64,000 bases of DNA. Source: Neonectria sp. B-13. Taxonomy: Eukaryota; Ascomycota; Sordariomycetes; Hypocreales; Nectriaceae. Numbering within the stretch: the stretch's first letter is position 1; each line of letters opens with the position of its first letter. This document shows, one piece after another, positions 10,674 through 22,552 of the stretch. The position numbers and the translations under genes were made by a program. Location: NCBI GenBank assembly GCA_002682825.1, contig NOKP01000036.1:338964-402963 (forward strand), written 5' to 3'. The notes below the pieces were generated by a model. The model saw only the letters and a list, made by a program, of their open reading frames with translations. It searched no databases and was not told the origin of the DNA.

Positions 10674-11049
10674 AGTTGCGAGGCGGCGATACTTTTGCGA
10701 GTGCTGAGTGGGATTACGGTGCTTCGTTGAGCAGCTGAGCAGTCTGTCTGGGGATGAACATTATGAGAGATGGAGAAGGACGGAAGGCCTTTTGTTCAAC
10801 TTCATCAGTGTAAAGAGTTTAGTCTACATGTGCACCTCGGACAAGTAGATATTCATAGAGCACAAGTAAGCGCAGTAATCCCTTCACGGAATCATGGACT
10901 CCTTCAGGCATCCCTGTCCCTGTGACGTGCTGACGCTCCTCTAAATTTACTTAAGAACCCCGGACTCCTCCGGTACCCAGATGCTAATTACCTAGGCTCG
11001 ATTTCTCTGCCCTCGCACGCATCTAGTCCAGCATTTCTTGTTCCCCATC
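10674..11049. other. Intergenic
   Basis: No gene seen. It holds the 3' side of the metallopeptidase gene and the promoter of the F-box gene. Confidence 0.35.
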
Positions 11050-12936
11050 ATGCCTCCCAAGCGCCACTTTCCCCATCTTTTTCGCACTCAACAACACCGT
11101 AGCGAACCCGAAGCCATCGCCATCACCATCGCCATCACCACACGGGAGCCGGTGCCTTTGGACCGCGCGAGGCCGTCTGTGGCCCACCTGCCAGATGTCG
11201 TCGTGCGACGCATCGTCGCTTTCCTCCATGACGAGGACCTCCCGACGGTTGCATTATCGAGTTCATCCCTGTACAGACAGGCGCGCTACGTCCAGCACGG
11301 CCATGTATGTGTTGACCTCGACAAGAGCAGACATGTGCTCGACCGTTTCCGTCTTATCAGACGCCTCGGCCAACTCCCAGTAGTCCGGACGCTTCAGATC
11401 AGTGGCCGCGAATACGATGACAATCAGAAGGAAAGCAGTGAGATCCTGGCTGAGATAGCCGAGATGCTGCCCGCCATGACAGGACTGCGCTGTCTGGACT
11501 GGCATATTGGCAAAGGCCCCACGGCTGTGCCTATATCAGCACCCATCCTGGCTGCATTGCCTACTGGGCTACGTCTACGCACATCCGTCTTCTGTAATGA
11601 GGCCATCGAGTCGCACGTCCAGGCGCGCGCCTTTCTACAGGGTCTTGCAGGAAGCCAGAGCCTCTGCACGCTGTCTATCCAAGTCACCTTCATCGACGAA
11701 CAGGTCTGCCATGAGACCATGCGCGCCCTAAAGAAGGTACTACTCTCATGCCCTAACCTCACCCGGCTTCCTCGGATGGATATTTGGTATCCGCGTGGAG
11801 GCTGCAATGGGTATGGGCCTCCGACTATCGGTCTGTACTGCGGCTTGGGCTTCTCGGATGGTGAGAAGCCGCCGGCTCTTGAGGAACTAGGCGTCAATGA
11901 GTATCCATGGGGCCTAGAGGGAGTATCACAGTGCCAAGGCTATCCTGTCCAAGGGTTCAAGTACGAATGGAACTACTGGGCCGAGATGTTTGACTGGTCG
12001 CGGCTGGTCCGGTTGAATGAGGTGTCGGTGCAGCTAGCGCCCGCGATAGCCCCTAAACTGACCCATCTTAGAGAGCTTGTGCTTGAGGATCTATGCTGGC
12101 TTGAGGCTGATTATATTCAAAACATTACCTCGCCACTAAAGCTAATGAGCCTTTCGGGTTGGAACCGCGTCAATAGCAAGCCAGACTCTATCGACCGATT
12201 CGGCATGACACTACAGCAGCTTAAGATACATGAGCCAGAGCGAGGGTGGACGAGAAACACGCACTCTTTAGTAACAGCCCTCGACCTTATCCACCTAAGC
12301 AAAAGCCTACCCCATCTTGAGCATCTAGCTCTTGATATCGCCCGGGATAATGCGCAAGAATGGTCATATGAAGCCCTCGACGCCATCGCCACTTTTCCCC
12401 ATCTCCGCACCATTGAATTATGGTTTCCACTTGGCACAAAACCGCCAGCACCAGCACCACTCCTTACCGCATCCTCAGCGCGCCATCTCTTCCGCTACTT
12501 GCGCAAGCAAAATAAGAACATCCAACGGGTGACGCTGCATTCGGGCGCGCCGTTGCCCGACTTCGCGGTGCTCCTCGCCGAGCCATCGTGGGCCATGCAC
12601 AACTCCGTCAGCTTTGTGTGCAGCATGGTCTATAACGGCGAGAGTCCTGAGGAGGAGGATTGTGGTTGGCTCAGCGTGTTGTGTGTGGATCTGAATGCTG
12701 GCATGAACGCGCAGCTGCGTCAGTTGGAACGGGCTGGTCGAGAACTGGAGGATCCTGGAAAGTTGGATGCAGACGGGTTGCGTCTTAGAGTGGCTCTAGA
12801 TGGACCGCTCAATGCGACTGAATGGGAGGCTTGGAAGGACGAGCAGCTGCGGCAAGCTCGACAAGAGAAGAACCAACAGACCACGGCATTGCAGAAAATG
12901 GGTGTAGGGCCCTTGAAGCGCGTCTGGAAAAGATAA
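11050..12936 (+). CDS. F-box protein
   Basis: Single exon, 628 aa. The open frame begins with TTG at 11038, but the first ATG is at 11050 (MPPKRHFPHLF). Near the N-terminus HLPDVVVRRIVAFLHDEDL followed by VALSSSSLYRQAR is an F-box, the segment that binds Skp1 in SCF ubiquitin ligases. The remaining part is rich in leucine with spaced L-x2-L patterns (LRELVLEDLCWL, HLEHLALDI, LRTIELWFPLG), as in fungal F-box proteins with leucine-rich-repeat-like C-termini. The substrate is unknown. These genes expand strongly in filamentous fungi. Confidence 0.8.
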   Translation: MPPKRHFPHLFRTQQHRSEPEAIAITIAITTREPVPLDRARPSVAHLPDVVVRRIVAFLHDEDLPTVALSSSSLYRQARYVQHGHVCVDLDKSRHVLDRFRLIRRLGQLPVVRTLQISGREYDDNQKESSEILAEIAEMLPAMTGLRCLDWHIGKGPTAVPISAPILAALPTGLRLRTSVFCNEAIESHVQARAFLQGLAGSQSLCTLSIQVTFIDEQVCHETMRALKKVLLSCPNLTRLPRMDIWYPRGGCNGYGPPTIGLYCGLGFSDGEKPPALEELGVNEYPWGLEGVSQCQGYPVQGFKYEWNYWAEMFDWSRLVRLNEVSVQLAPAIAPKLTHLRELVLEDLCWLEADYIQNITSPLKLMSLSGWNRVNSKPDSIDRFGMTLQQLKIHEPERGWTRNTHSLVTALDLIHLSKSLPHLEHLALDIARDNAQEWSYEALDAIATFPHLRTIELWFPLGTKPPAPAPLLTASSARHLFRYLRKQNKNIQRVTLHSGAPLPDFAVLLAEPSWAMHNSVSFVCSMVYNGESPEEEDCGWLSVLCVDLNAGMNAQLRQLERAGRELEDPGKLDADGLRLRVALDGPLNATEWEAWKDEQLRQARQEKNQQTTALQKMGVGPLKRVWKR

Positions 12937-14260
12937 AACGTATTTGGATGCTACAATAGATAGTATATGAGTTAGCATCTTTCAATGATTCTTGGTCTAC
13001 CCCCCAAGCTCGTTGATCCATGAGCTTCTTTGTGAGATACTAAATCATGGGAGACATTTCAACAGTGCTCGTCTAAAGAAGCTGATGAAGATGGCGAGGA
13101 GGCTGCACATGGCTGCATGCGAGCCATCTCCCCAGATGGTTGAACTGGATGCGCCGAGATCATCCAATGAGTTGCAAAGAAATTCAAGGAATACGTACGA
13201 CACGAGCATCCACATGCGTTTCAGCATGCTGAATGGAGAAGGCCTTATGAGCAAATTAACTTGCATAGCAGAGAACCAAAAGGCGGGAGGCCTCTACTAC
13301 CCATGACGATAGTTCGTCCCACGTGCACGCAGCTGCAAATTGGAGCAAAAGCAAAAGATGGAGCGGGGGTTGGCTTGTTGACGTGTTGGTTTGGCGTGTT
13401 TGCGGGCGCTGAAGAGACAGAGGCGGTGGCTGTGCATCGTCTGGATTGAGTCTGTTGTTGCAACGCCCGCATGGGGAAATGGAGCCGAAAAGGTCAGTGA
13501 GGACATGGGGATAAGTTAAGTTATACTGTATGAGACACTGCGGGTGAAGAATGGGCAAAAAGAGGTAATTTTCTTGTGCACGCAGTCTACGAATATTTTA
13601 CACAAAGACCAAGACTTAGAACCCATCAAAGTAAGTAGAAGAAAGCCCCGAATTCCCACGGTTTATTTACACTTCGGGCACTTTTGAAACCTTGTCTACA
13701 TCCATTCTCATGAACGCCAGCCCGAGTTGGCGTCATCGCCGGGTGACGCAGAATCCCGCCCTGTTGCGCGATTTTCCGCCTACTCGAATCAAAAGCGTGC
13801 TCGCCTTTGTCCAATATAACTAACTAGCCACCCCCTCCCGTTCTCGTATTCCATCTACCGAAATCCAGGTAGTCGATACCTTGGCCGCTCTTCTGGCGTG
13901 AGTTGCCGCGAGGTTACCTATACCGCGGCTGGGTAGACTTGCTGATCGCTATCCGCATGTGGCATTCCGAGATTGCCTCGCATTATCTATCAGACAAATT
14001 TTTCTGACCACGCTCCTCGTTCCATCTAGACCAGGTCTCTGTGAAGTTGGGGGCACCATAGTCGTCGCTGGCGGTGATAATAGTGGTTGTGATGCATATA
14101 AAAGACATTTCTCAGTCTGCCAAGCCTTTCCTCGATAGACAAGATCTCAACCACATTTTCCTGCACTTCCGCAGCATTCGCAACAATCAGGCTTGTCCCT
14201 TTTCCCACCCCCAGAGACTTGCCCTTGTTGTCCCTCGCTCTGATTTATCCCTCACCGGTC
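12937..14260. other. Intergenic, upstream of the potassium transporter gene
   Basis: No coding exon recognised. The right half is rich in pyrimidine runs and probably contains the promoter and 5' leader of the transporter gene. Confidence 0.35.
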
Positions 14261-16852
14261 ATGTCCGACGGAGACGCCATCAAGCCTGCCGGTCGAATTG
14301 AGTTCGGCGGTGGGATCAATCCTGGCACAACTCGCCGACGCGACAACATCGTAGACAGTCATTCCAAGGAGTCTGAAGACCACGCGACTCTGGACGATGA
14401 GGAAAAGGCCAACCAAATTGCCGATCATGATTTGAATGCAAAGCACAAGCAGGTACGTACATTCACCCCTTGACCCCTTACAAGTTTCGACACCACCAGC
14501 CACAGCTATTAACATTGCAATGTGCCGCAGACCTACTCTGGCCTCCTCCTCATCTGGGTCGCCTTCCAGTCCACCGGAATCATCTACGGTGACATCGGCA
14601 CGTCGCCTCTCTACGTGTACTCGTCGACCTTCTCCAGCCAGCCATCATGGGAAGACTTGACGGGCGCCTTGTCCATCATCATCTGGTCACTGACCCTCAT
14701 CGTCACCCTCAAATACACATTCATCGTCCTTCGCGCAGACGATGACGGCCAGGGCGGTACGTTTGCGCTATATAGTCTCTTGGCCAGATACACGCGTATC
14801 GTCAAGGGAGATCCTAATGTCAGCGGCATGGTTAAGCTGGAGCGTCATCACACGGGCGAGTTGAAGCCTGGTGGAAAAAGCCTCCGCGACTTTCTTGAGA
14901 ATTCTCCCATCGCACAGTTTGCACTGAAGGCAATTGGTGTCTTGGGCGTGTCTCTTGTCATGGCCGATGGCGTTCTTACTCCTGCACAGTCCGTGTTGGG
15001 AGCCATCCAAGGTATCAAAGTGGCCGACCCTGACCTGAAGACTTCTACTATTGTTGGTATATCGTGAGTCGTTGGTATTGTTCCGTTTTGAAATCCTCAC
15101 TGCTGATACTGTCCAAAGGTGTACCATCCTGGTTCTCCTCTTCCTAATCCAGCCCTTTGGCACATCTCGGCTCGGAACCTGTTTCGCCCCCATCGTCACC
15201 GTTTGGCTGCTGTTTAACTTGACTTGCGGCATCTACAACCTCGCTTTGCATGACCACACCGTGCTCAAAGCATTCAGCCCTCATTATGCGTTTACCTACC
15301 TTATCCGTAACGGGTACGAGGGATGGAAGTCATTGGGTGGTCTTCTGCTTGCCTTCACTGGAGTGGAAGCCTTGTTTGCCGACCTGGGCGCTTTCAGCAG
15401 AAAAGCTATTCAGATTTCATGGCTTTGCTTGGCTTACCCTTGCCTGATATTTGCGTATGCCGGGCAAGCTGCATTCATTTCCCAGGACCAGGACGAGACC
15501 GCCTTTACCAACCCGTTCTTCTATACAGTCCCGCCTGGAAGCTTCTACTTCAGGTACCACTTTGAATCTCCACCTAAAAAGCAGTCAACGATGCTGACAA
15601 GTTTCTAGCATGGTCATTGCAATCCTGGCAGCTATTGTTGCGTCTCAAGCCATGATCACGAGCACTTTCCAACTGCTTTCTCAGGTTCGTGCTGTGCTAC
15701 ATGAGTGATAGCTGGTCAGCTAACAGACCTCAGGTCATGCGTCTGTCGTACTTCCCTCATATCAAGGTCGTACACACAAGCGACAAGTTTCACGAGCAAG
15801 TGTACATGCCCATGGCCAACTGGCTTCTGATGATCGGAACCGTCGTGGTCACTGCGGTTTACAACAATGTAAGTCACCAACTACCGACGACACAACTATT
15901 TCTAGAGCCATATGTTGACTTGTTTTGACAGACCACCTCGCTGGGCCAAGCCTACGGAGTCTGCGTCATCCTCGTCACCTTCATTTCGACCTGCATGGTC
16001 TCTCTAGTCGCCATTCTTGTCTGGCGCGTGCCGTCCTTCTTCGTTATACCCGTGTTCCTCATCTTTGCTGCTCTCGACGGCGCTTTCATGTCGGCAGTGC
16101 TGACCAAGGTGCCCGATGGCGCCTGGTTCACTCTCCTTCTTGCCTTCATCCTTTCCTCCATCTTCATCCTCTGGCGTTTTGGCAAGGAAGCGCAATGGTC
16201 TGCTGAGTCGCTTGATCGTCTCCTGCCTTCTGATGTCCTCTCCGATGCGGACAGCGAGAGTCCTTCCTCCACCCCAAGGCTCACCGAGTTGTTTGGTAGC
16301 ACGCCAGTCAGCACCGTTCCTGGACTCGGCGTCTTCTTTGACAAGAGTGGCGATTCCTCTGTTCTCCCCGTTAGCTTCGCACACTTTGTCCTCAAGTTCG
16401 CCGCTCGCCCGGCTGTCTTGATATTCTTCCACATGCGGCCACTACCAGTGCCATTCGTGGAGCCTGGCGAGCGCTTCGTCGTGACGCGCACCTCGGGCGT
16501 TGTCAACTGCTACAATGTCGTTCTACGGCACGGGTATGCCGACGATGTAGTGCGTCCAGGAATGGCGCGTGACCTTGTCGCGCAGGTTGAGTTGGTTATC
16601 TCGAGAACAGTCCAGGCGGATGCTGGGGAGTTGAAAGCCCTACGTGAGGCGTACAATAGCCAGATTGTGTATGTCCTGGGCAAGGAGACTATGAAGATCA
16701 AGCGGGATGGTCGGCCTAAGCTATGGGCTGCAGCAAGGTGGCTGCTGCTAGAGATTTTCCTCTGGATTAGGGAGAACTCAAGGACCAAGATGGCGGATGT
16801 GAATATTGACGTGGACAGATTGGTCGAGGTTGGGTTCTTGAAAGAGATTTGA
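14261..16852 (+). CDS. hak1: HAK/KUP-family potassium transporter
   Basis: Exons 14261-14452, 14531-15063, 15119-15553, 15609-15684, 15734-15868, 15932-16852; 763 aa, all junctions in phase. The start is the ATG in GTCATGTCCG. After a short charged N-terminus the family motifs follow: YGDIGTSPLYV in the first membrane segment, GGTFALYSL (typical of KUP/HAK carriers), ALFADLGAFSR, and MITSTFQLLSQ. About twelve membrane segments end near residue 560, followed by a long cytoplasmic tail (PVPFVEPGERFVV and RHGYADDV), as in Neurospora and yeast-type HAK proteins. Known role of the family: high-affinity, proton-coupled K+ uptake at the plasma membrane, usually induced by K+ starvation. Confidence 0.93.
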
Positions 16853-17945
16853 GGCGATGTCTTCGATGGTTTTGGACGGCAAGGAATAGCTCTATACCCT
16901 GATTATTACTTAGTCAAATTGGTCAAGTTCAACTGGAATTGACCTGGTCGCTTGGACCCAGAGCCTCCACGGTGTAGGCCTGTTTCGATTGTCCTCTACC
17001 ACGTGAAACCTTGGGCAATGTCAACAAGCTGACAGAATATTCATGTTACGATTGTTGGATGCTTCTCTGCTTGGTGTCAGCCACGGGGTCGACCTCAACC
17101 ACTAATATCTGGATTCGAAAAAGAGCATATGTCTCAGTCAAGACTTGCGAATTGAATCGACAGAGCAGATTCGTTGACACAAATTTTTCATCGGCATCAC
17201 ATGTAGTTGCGCTTAGCACATGCGGGCTTTTTGCGAAAAATCGTCATACGATTACTGATGTCTGAAATCCACCTCGCAAGGCTGAGTAAGGCGAAGCTGA
17301 ACTCTCAACAGATCGACGCCAAGACCATGACAGCATAGATGGGGGAGCAGTACGCTCGGCAGCGGCACATGTGACTGGATCAGGCTAGTCAAATCTCACT
17401 GAAACTTGCATCAGTCACGTTGGAGAGATTGTCGACGTTACTTCCATGTAAGCTGGAACTGCCAAGGTAATAATATTTATGGACCGCTCCATCTCAATCT
17501 TCCTTCTGGTTATAATTAACCATTCAGCGACTAGGAAGAGGACGAACATGCTGATCACGACATAGTGGAAGAATGCGCAAGGGCTGCATGGTACAATCAC
17601 AGGCGAGGCTAAGCATCTTGGCATGCTTTTGTTTAACCACATGGCTCAATCAAGAGTCTCGGACAACTGTTTACGTACCGCTCGATTGCCCCTGTTTCAG
17701 CTCTGCCAGCATAGATTGATAATTGTACCAAGGCACAGTTGGCTCGCTGACAGTCATTTCCTTTGTGGCGGCTGATTCACTGCCTCCATGGTCCTTGGCA
17801 CACGGCGAGCTACTACAAGAATGATGTCAGGATGCAGACCGAACATATCGCCCACAGCATTGAAGACGCAGAGCTAGGAATATAAAAGAAGGAAGATAAG
17901 TACAAATAATAGAGGTCTTTTCACATACCATCTTACTTAGTAACC
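16853..17945. other. Intergenic
   Basis: No gene firmly recognised. A 75-codon minus-strand frame (17642-17415) with an ATG start and one hydrophobic segment (FFHYVVISMFVLFLVAEWLII) is present, but there is no homology or splice support. A TATAAAAG lies at 17881, about 65 bp before the carboxylesterase ATG, and may be its TATA element. Confidence 0.35.
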
Positions 17946-19606
17946 ATGCATTCGCTGATATTCCATGCTCTGGCCTTCCATGCCGTTGTGGCTCTCTCAG
18001 CTCCATGCAATGGGACAGACATTCGTCCTACTGCGACTATCGACTGTGGCGCTGTAGTCGGAACTACTACTTCGCTTCCTTCATCCACAGTCACTGTCAA
18101 CAAGTTTCTCGGAATTCCGTTCGGTAGTGTCCCTGTCCGCTTTGGTCCTCCACAGCCACCTCCGCCATTGGAATCCACATACGACGCTTCCGAATACAAG
18201 CCCGGCTGTATTCAAAAGTTCAACTACCCCGAGTCTGAGCGCAACCGGTCGATCGAGTGGTACAACACACCCGGGCCCCCGGCTGGCGAGAGCGAGGATT
18301 GTTTGAACCTCAACATCTTTGCGCCAGCAGCTGCGCCGGATCGTCCTAAAGCTGTGCTCTTCTGGATATTCGGTGGAGGCTTCAACCAAGGGTCTGGGTC
18401 GCTGCCTCTTTACGATGGGACTAGCTTTGCTACCAACCACGATGTCGTGGTGGTTACTATCAACTATCGACTCAATATATTTGGCTTTCCAGGATCACCC
18501 GATCTTCCTGAAGGAGAAAAGAACTTGGGGTGCGTATGTGCCTAATCTGGGAATCTGCAGAACTAATCTCAGCACACAGGTGGCTTGATCAACGTCTCGC
18601 CTTGGATTGGGTCCAGCATAACATCGCTGCCTTCGGCGGAGATCCAGGCAGAGTAACAATCATGGGAGAGAGTTCCGGTGCGGGGAGTGTTGACGCTCTT
18701 GTTACGTGTCCTCCAGACCCCACGCCCTTTTACGCCGCCATCATGCAATCTGGCCAAGCCACTATCATTGCTACCGATAATTCCACAGCCGTCTCATGGA
18801 GTATCGTAGCCAGAGCACTCAACTGTTCTTCTCACAACGAGCTTGAATGCGTCCGTGCAGTACCCCCATTGGAGCTCAAAAATCTCATCGAAAGACTAAA
18901 GCTTCAGTTCGGTCAAGTTCGGGACGGCGGTGCTACGTGGGCAGACTCGCCACGCAAAGACCGACTTTTATCCACTGATGAAAAATCCCGTATTGCCCGT
19001 GTTCCTGTTCTAATCGGCAGTAACGCTGACGAGGGGAGGAACTACGCCTTCGGGTACAAGGATGCTAAAGAATACATCAGCACGTCACTGCCGGGAGGTA
19101 CCGAGGAGCAAACCGAGATGCTACTTGCTGCATACCCGATTGGCGCACCAGGAATCTCAAACGAATTCGATCGCATCGCCAAAATCTTCACCGAGGTTTC
19201 CTTCCACTGTCCGGCCAAGGTCGTCAGCGAAGAGAGTGCGGCAGTGGGCATCAACACCTGGCGATACTACTTCAACGCGAGCTTCCCGAACTCAGAGTTA
19301 TTCAAGGGAAGTGGAGCAAACCACATCGCCGAGATTCGTCCCGTATTTGGTACGTTCCTAAACGAAGGAGCTACGGACTTCCAGGTGGACGTTAGCAAAA
19401 CCATGCAAGAAACATGGGCAAGATTTGCAAAGGATCCAAATTGCGGCCCAGGATGGGCAGCAGTGCCCCGTCTCGCTGTGTTTGGCGGCGGTGCGAGGGC
19501 TGGTATGAGTGATACAGGAAGGGAGGCCTTGACAATTGGTAATGCCTCGGATGTAGACCAAAGGTGTCAGTTGTATCAGGCATTGTATGATGGTGCAAGC
19601 AATTAG
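17946..19606 (+). CDS. Secreted type B carboxylesterase/lipase
   Basis: Exons 17946-18529 and 18580-19606; 536 aa. Signal peptide at residues 1-19 (MHSLIFHALAFHAVVALSA). Family signatures in order: FLGIPFGSVPVRF, SEDCLNLNIFAP, oxyanion loop FGGGFNQG, and nucleophile elbow GESSGAG with Ser226. The acid follows in GSNADEGRNYAFG and the catalytic His is in GANHIAEIRPVFG. All three triad members are present, so it should be active on ester bonds outside the cell; the substrate cannot be read from sequence. A second, clearly different family member lies at 29179-31111 on the other strand. Confidence 0.92.
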
Positions 19607-20106
19607 GAGTAAGTAGACGTTAAGGATCCGTGTATTGGGCAGTATTCAGAGTTAAAGTTAGCATTGCTACCGAGTTGAATATACTGAGGGTTGTTGAACT
19701 TATTGCCATAAGTAGTGAGACGTTGAGCGATGTTGCTTGACTTACATGTTAGTTGTCCGTCATTAGCGCTTCACATGACTCCTGTCGACGTCTTCAAACA
19801 CCTTGATCTATTGTTTCGAGTATGAGTGAGATTATAATAGGTAATCGTTAGATCATGGTCAGAAATACGCGTGGGCCGGGGTGGGTATCTAGACGTCAGC
19901 TGTCACCAATGGGTAAACTGACTGGCTGGGTTATCTAGACTCATGAAAAGCCGCATTTGTATCACTCTGTCTCAATGGAACGATCAGCATGTGCTGCGGA
20001 AACGTGACACCTACAAGTGTAGTGATAGAAGAACTCAGTTCGAGATGATTGCTGCTGTGTCCTCTCCAGAGGCTCTATCTAAGCTGGAATATTGCCATCT
20101 CACAGT
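19607..20106. other. Intergenic upstream of the 5S genes
   Basis: No gene seen. It contains the 3' end region of the carboxylesterase gene. Confidence 0.35.
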
Positions 20107-20225
20107 ACATACGACCATACCCACTAGAAAATACGGGATCCCGTCCGCTCTCCCTTAGTCAAGCTGGTGAGGGGCGAACTAGTACTCGGGTCGGTGACGA
20201 CCGGGGAATCCTCGCTGTTGTATGT
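20107..20225 (+). rRNA. rrn5: 5S ribosomal RNA gene, copy 1
   Basis: A 119-nt unit from ACATACGACCAT to TTGTATGT. The ends pair as helix I. Helix II is CCCACTAG with CTGGTGAGGG, and the loop and helix III segment GGGATCCCGTCCGCTCTCCC is the usual fungal form. TCGGTGACGACC belongs to the 3' domain and the internal polymerase III promoter. A run of T (GTTTTTTGG) right after the unit fits a Pol III terminator. In Pezizomycotina 5S genes are typically dispersed among protein genes rather than in the rDNA. Confidence 0.9.
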
Positions 20226-20289
20226 TTTTTGGCCTTTTGTAGAACATTCTCTGTGGGCTCTGATAAGCTGTGCTATCGCCACGTCTCAT

Positions 20290-20408
20290 ACATACGACCA
20301 TAGCTCTTAGAAAATACGGGATCCCGTCCGCTCTCCCTTAGTCAAGCTGAGAAGCGGTGAATTAGTACTCGGGTCGGTGACGACCGGGGAATCCTCACTG
20401 TTGTATGT
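20290..20408 (+). rRNA. rrn5: 5S ribosomal RNA gene, copy 2 (helix II variant)
   Basis: A second 119-nt unit, same strand, 64 bp after the first. It is identical through most of its length but has GCTCTTAG in place of CCCACTAG and CTGAGAAGC in place of CTGGTGAGG, so helix II is kept with different bases. Other changes are AATTAG for AACTAG and CTCACTG for CTCGCTG. It is followed by CTTTTTTTG, a Pol III terminator. It could be a functional second 5S type or a pseudogene with lucky pairing; the compensated helix favours function. Confidence 0.87.
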
Positions 20409-20828
20409 CTTTTTTTGTCTTTTGACTTACTTTTTGGTCTGTTCTCTTCTTGATGTCTTTGGTCATCAGGCGATACCGATTCCCTTTTAATCGAAATAGA
20501 CGAGGAACGGCTGCGGTCGCATCTTTTTACACCTTAAGCTAAACCTCATTCAATTCACAATGCTACTTTATCTTTCTTTTTAGGAAGCCGCGGCGATTGC
20601 ACCGAAGTCCGAAGCATCCTCATTGGCTCCACTGTTGTCAGCTTTTAGCTGTAGAGCAATGGCAATGCAAGATCCGGCCATAGGGTAACGCCGGGAAAGA
20701 TACACGCAGAAGGGCAGTCCTGGGTGGTTGTACAACAAACCCTCGGCCCATCCTCTGTCATCACTGTCATTAACGCCTCCATTGTCATCGAGGTACTGGC
20801 TTGTGGACGAATGCACGCATTTGCCTCG
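20409..20828. other. Intergenic between 5S copy 2 and the bZIP gene
   Basis: No separate gene seen. It should contain the promoter and leader of the bZIP gene; an upstream in-frame ATG lies at 20811. Confidence 0.35.
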
Positions 20829-22552
20829 ATGTCTGAAGACAGCATGCCAGTTGCCGACTCCACTGACGTTCATAGCGAGACGTGGATCGGCATTACCGAC
20901 ATCAGCCTCCGTCGCAGACTGCAAAATCGAATCAACCAAAGAGAAAGCAGTGAGACCTGCCCCTTGTGATTCAGAGCATCCGTGTGCTTGCCAGTGCCTG
21001 ACTGACGGACTTAAGGACGGAGAAGGCTTGCAGACCGACAGGCGACAAGGGACGCACAGGGCGCAGGACAGGGTTCCCATAGCCAACTACGCGAGAGTGC
21101 TCCACGGCCGATCGTGCCAAAGGCTTGTGATGACTATGCATTGTTGAGAGGCGCTTCCTCCTCTGGGCACGATCTGTCCGAGACCCTTGCTAGTAGAGCC
21201 AGCGATAGCCAAGGCGCAAGTACAGGAGATGTGGAGATGTTGGCATCAAGCTTTCCCCATGACAACGCTCAAGATATTGTGGCTCTTTCTCGATGCTTCA
21301 GCCATGTTCCCAGATCTCCAAACATCAATATTCTCCTTGAGCCGGTGTCATGTGTTGCCGATGCTCAGAGAATATGGCACTATGGTACGGCTTGGCTTCC
21401 CTTGTGAGACGCCCCTGTTCTGACTCACAACTATCCACAGCGTTGACTATGCTCTTACCGACCCTTGGAGTAAAGACCCTGGAAGGAGAGCCACTGCCGA
21501 GAGCTCTATACCGCTCTGCCACATTGGAACCCGCCGTCTTCTACGCCACCCTCGTTGGTGGCGCCGTCCAACGTCTGACCCTGACGCAGTCGCCGGAGGA
21601 CGCGCGAGTCCTGTGGATTGCGCAAACCAAGACAGCAGAGGCAGTGCGCGAGTCATTGGCCAAGGGTTCAATCACAGATGGGACCTTGTTTGCTATTATG
21701 GCTCTAGCCTTGAAATACAATGATACGTCCACACCAGTGCCCGTGGGTCACAATCAACCGAATGGCTTCTTGTCGCCAGTCCGCGGCGTCGGCGGCCTCG
21801 ACTGGCTAGGACATCTTCGGTTCGACTATACATATGCATCGATGTGGATTCAACTCCTCCGCGATCGACTAGCTGCCGGCTTGAGTCTCCCCGGGCTGAC
21901 CGATTACCTACAGCTATCGGATCTCTACCGAGCAAGTTTGACACTGACGCAGCCAGAAATGGAGCTGTACACCGCCATCTCCCGAGACAGTGACCCCATT
22001 CGCTTGTCGAGCTTGTGGAGAGCCGATGGCTTTCACATCCATGATGTGCTCAATGCAGTCGTCACGGACATGTGGGTGTGCTGCCAGCTGATCGAGCAGA
22101 TGTCGCACCAACGTGACCTGAACTATTTTATTCGCCGTCGCAATGAGATGCAGCACCACCTTCTGTGTCTTCCGCCTGATCAAGACAAGGTAGAGCTGCT
22201 TGCAGTCATGGTTTTCAGCTACGGTGTCATATTTCCAATCTCTGACCCATGGCCGCTCACTCATCTCACAAAGAAACTGTGCTTTGAGATCCTCGGTCTA
22301 TCCAGTTTGGCTGGCACGAGAAGACTTTTCCTACTTTGGGCCTCGGTTATCGGTGGTATTTCAGCTTGGGGAGGAGAGCTACAGGAAACCTACACGCTAC
22401 TTGTTGCAAAACATGCAAAGTCCCTCGGGATAGTGGACTGGGACCAGGTCGTGCAGATCCTGGATAAATTTCTCTGGCTGAATGCGGCGTGTGACGCTGG
22501 TGGGCGGCTAGTTTGGAACAGGGCTCTGATGCATATGGAAGTGACTGTATAG
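20829..22552 (+). CDS. bZIP transcription factor with fungal-type helical C-terminal domain
   Basis: Exons 20829-20949, 21016-21384, 21441-22552; 533 aa. Without splicing the frame is broken by three stops. Removing 20950-21015 (GTGAGA to TTAAG, with CTGACTGAC branch region) joins WIGITDISLRRRLQNRINQR to ESRRRRLADRQATR, a complete bZIP-like basic region of the type W-I-G-x-x-D-x-x-x-R-R-R-x-Q-N-R. The second intron (21385-21440) gives RIWHYALTMLLPTLG. From about residue 130 the protein is helical and looks like the C-terminal domain of many fungal regulators (EPAVFYATLVGGAVQ, DGTLFAIMALALKYND, TDMWVCCQLIEQM). The leucine zipper is not obvious. An upstream ATG at 20811 is in frame. Confidence 0.72.

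Noticed and set aside
17415..17642. 75-codon minus-strand frame with one hydrophobic segment
   Set aside because: Too short and unsupported; such frames arise by chance in AT-rich DNA.
20580..21086. Minus-strand 168-codon frame opposite the bZIP start
   Set aside because: No recognisable domain, while the plus strand gives a complete basic region with a good intron.
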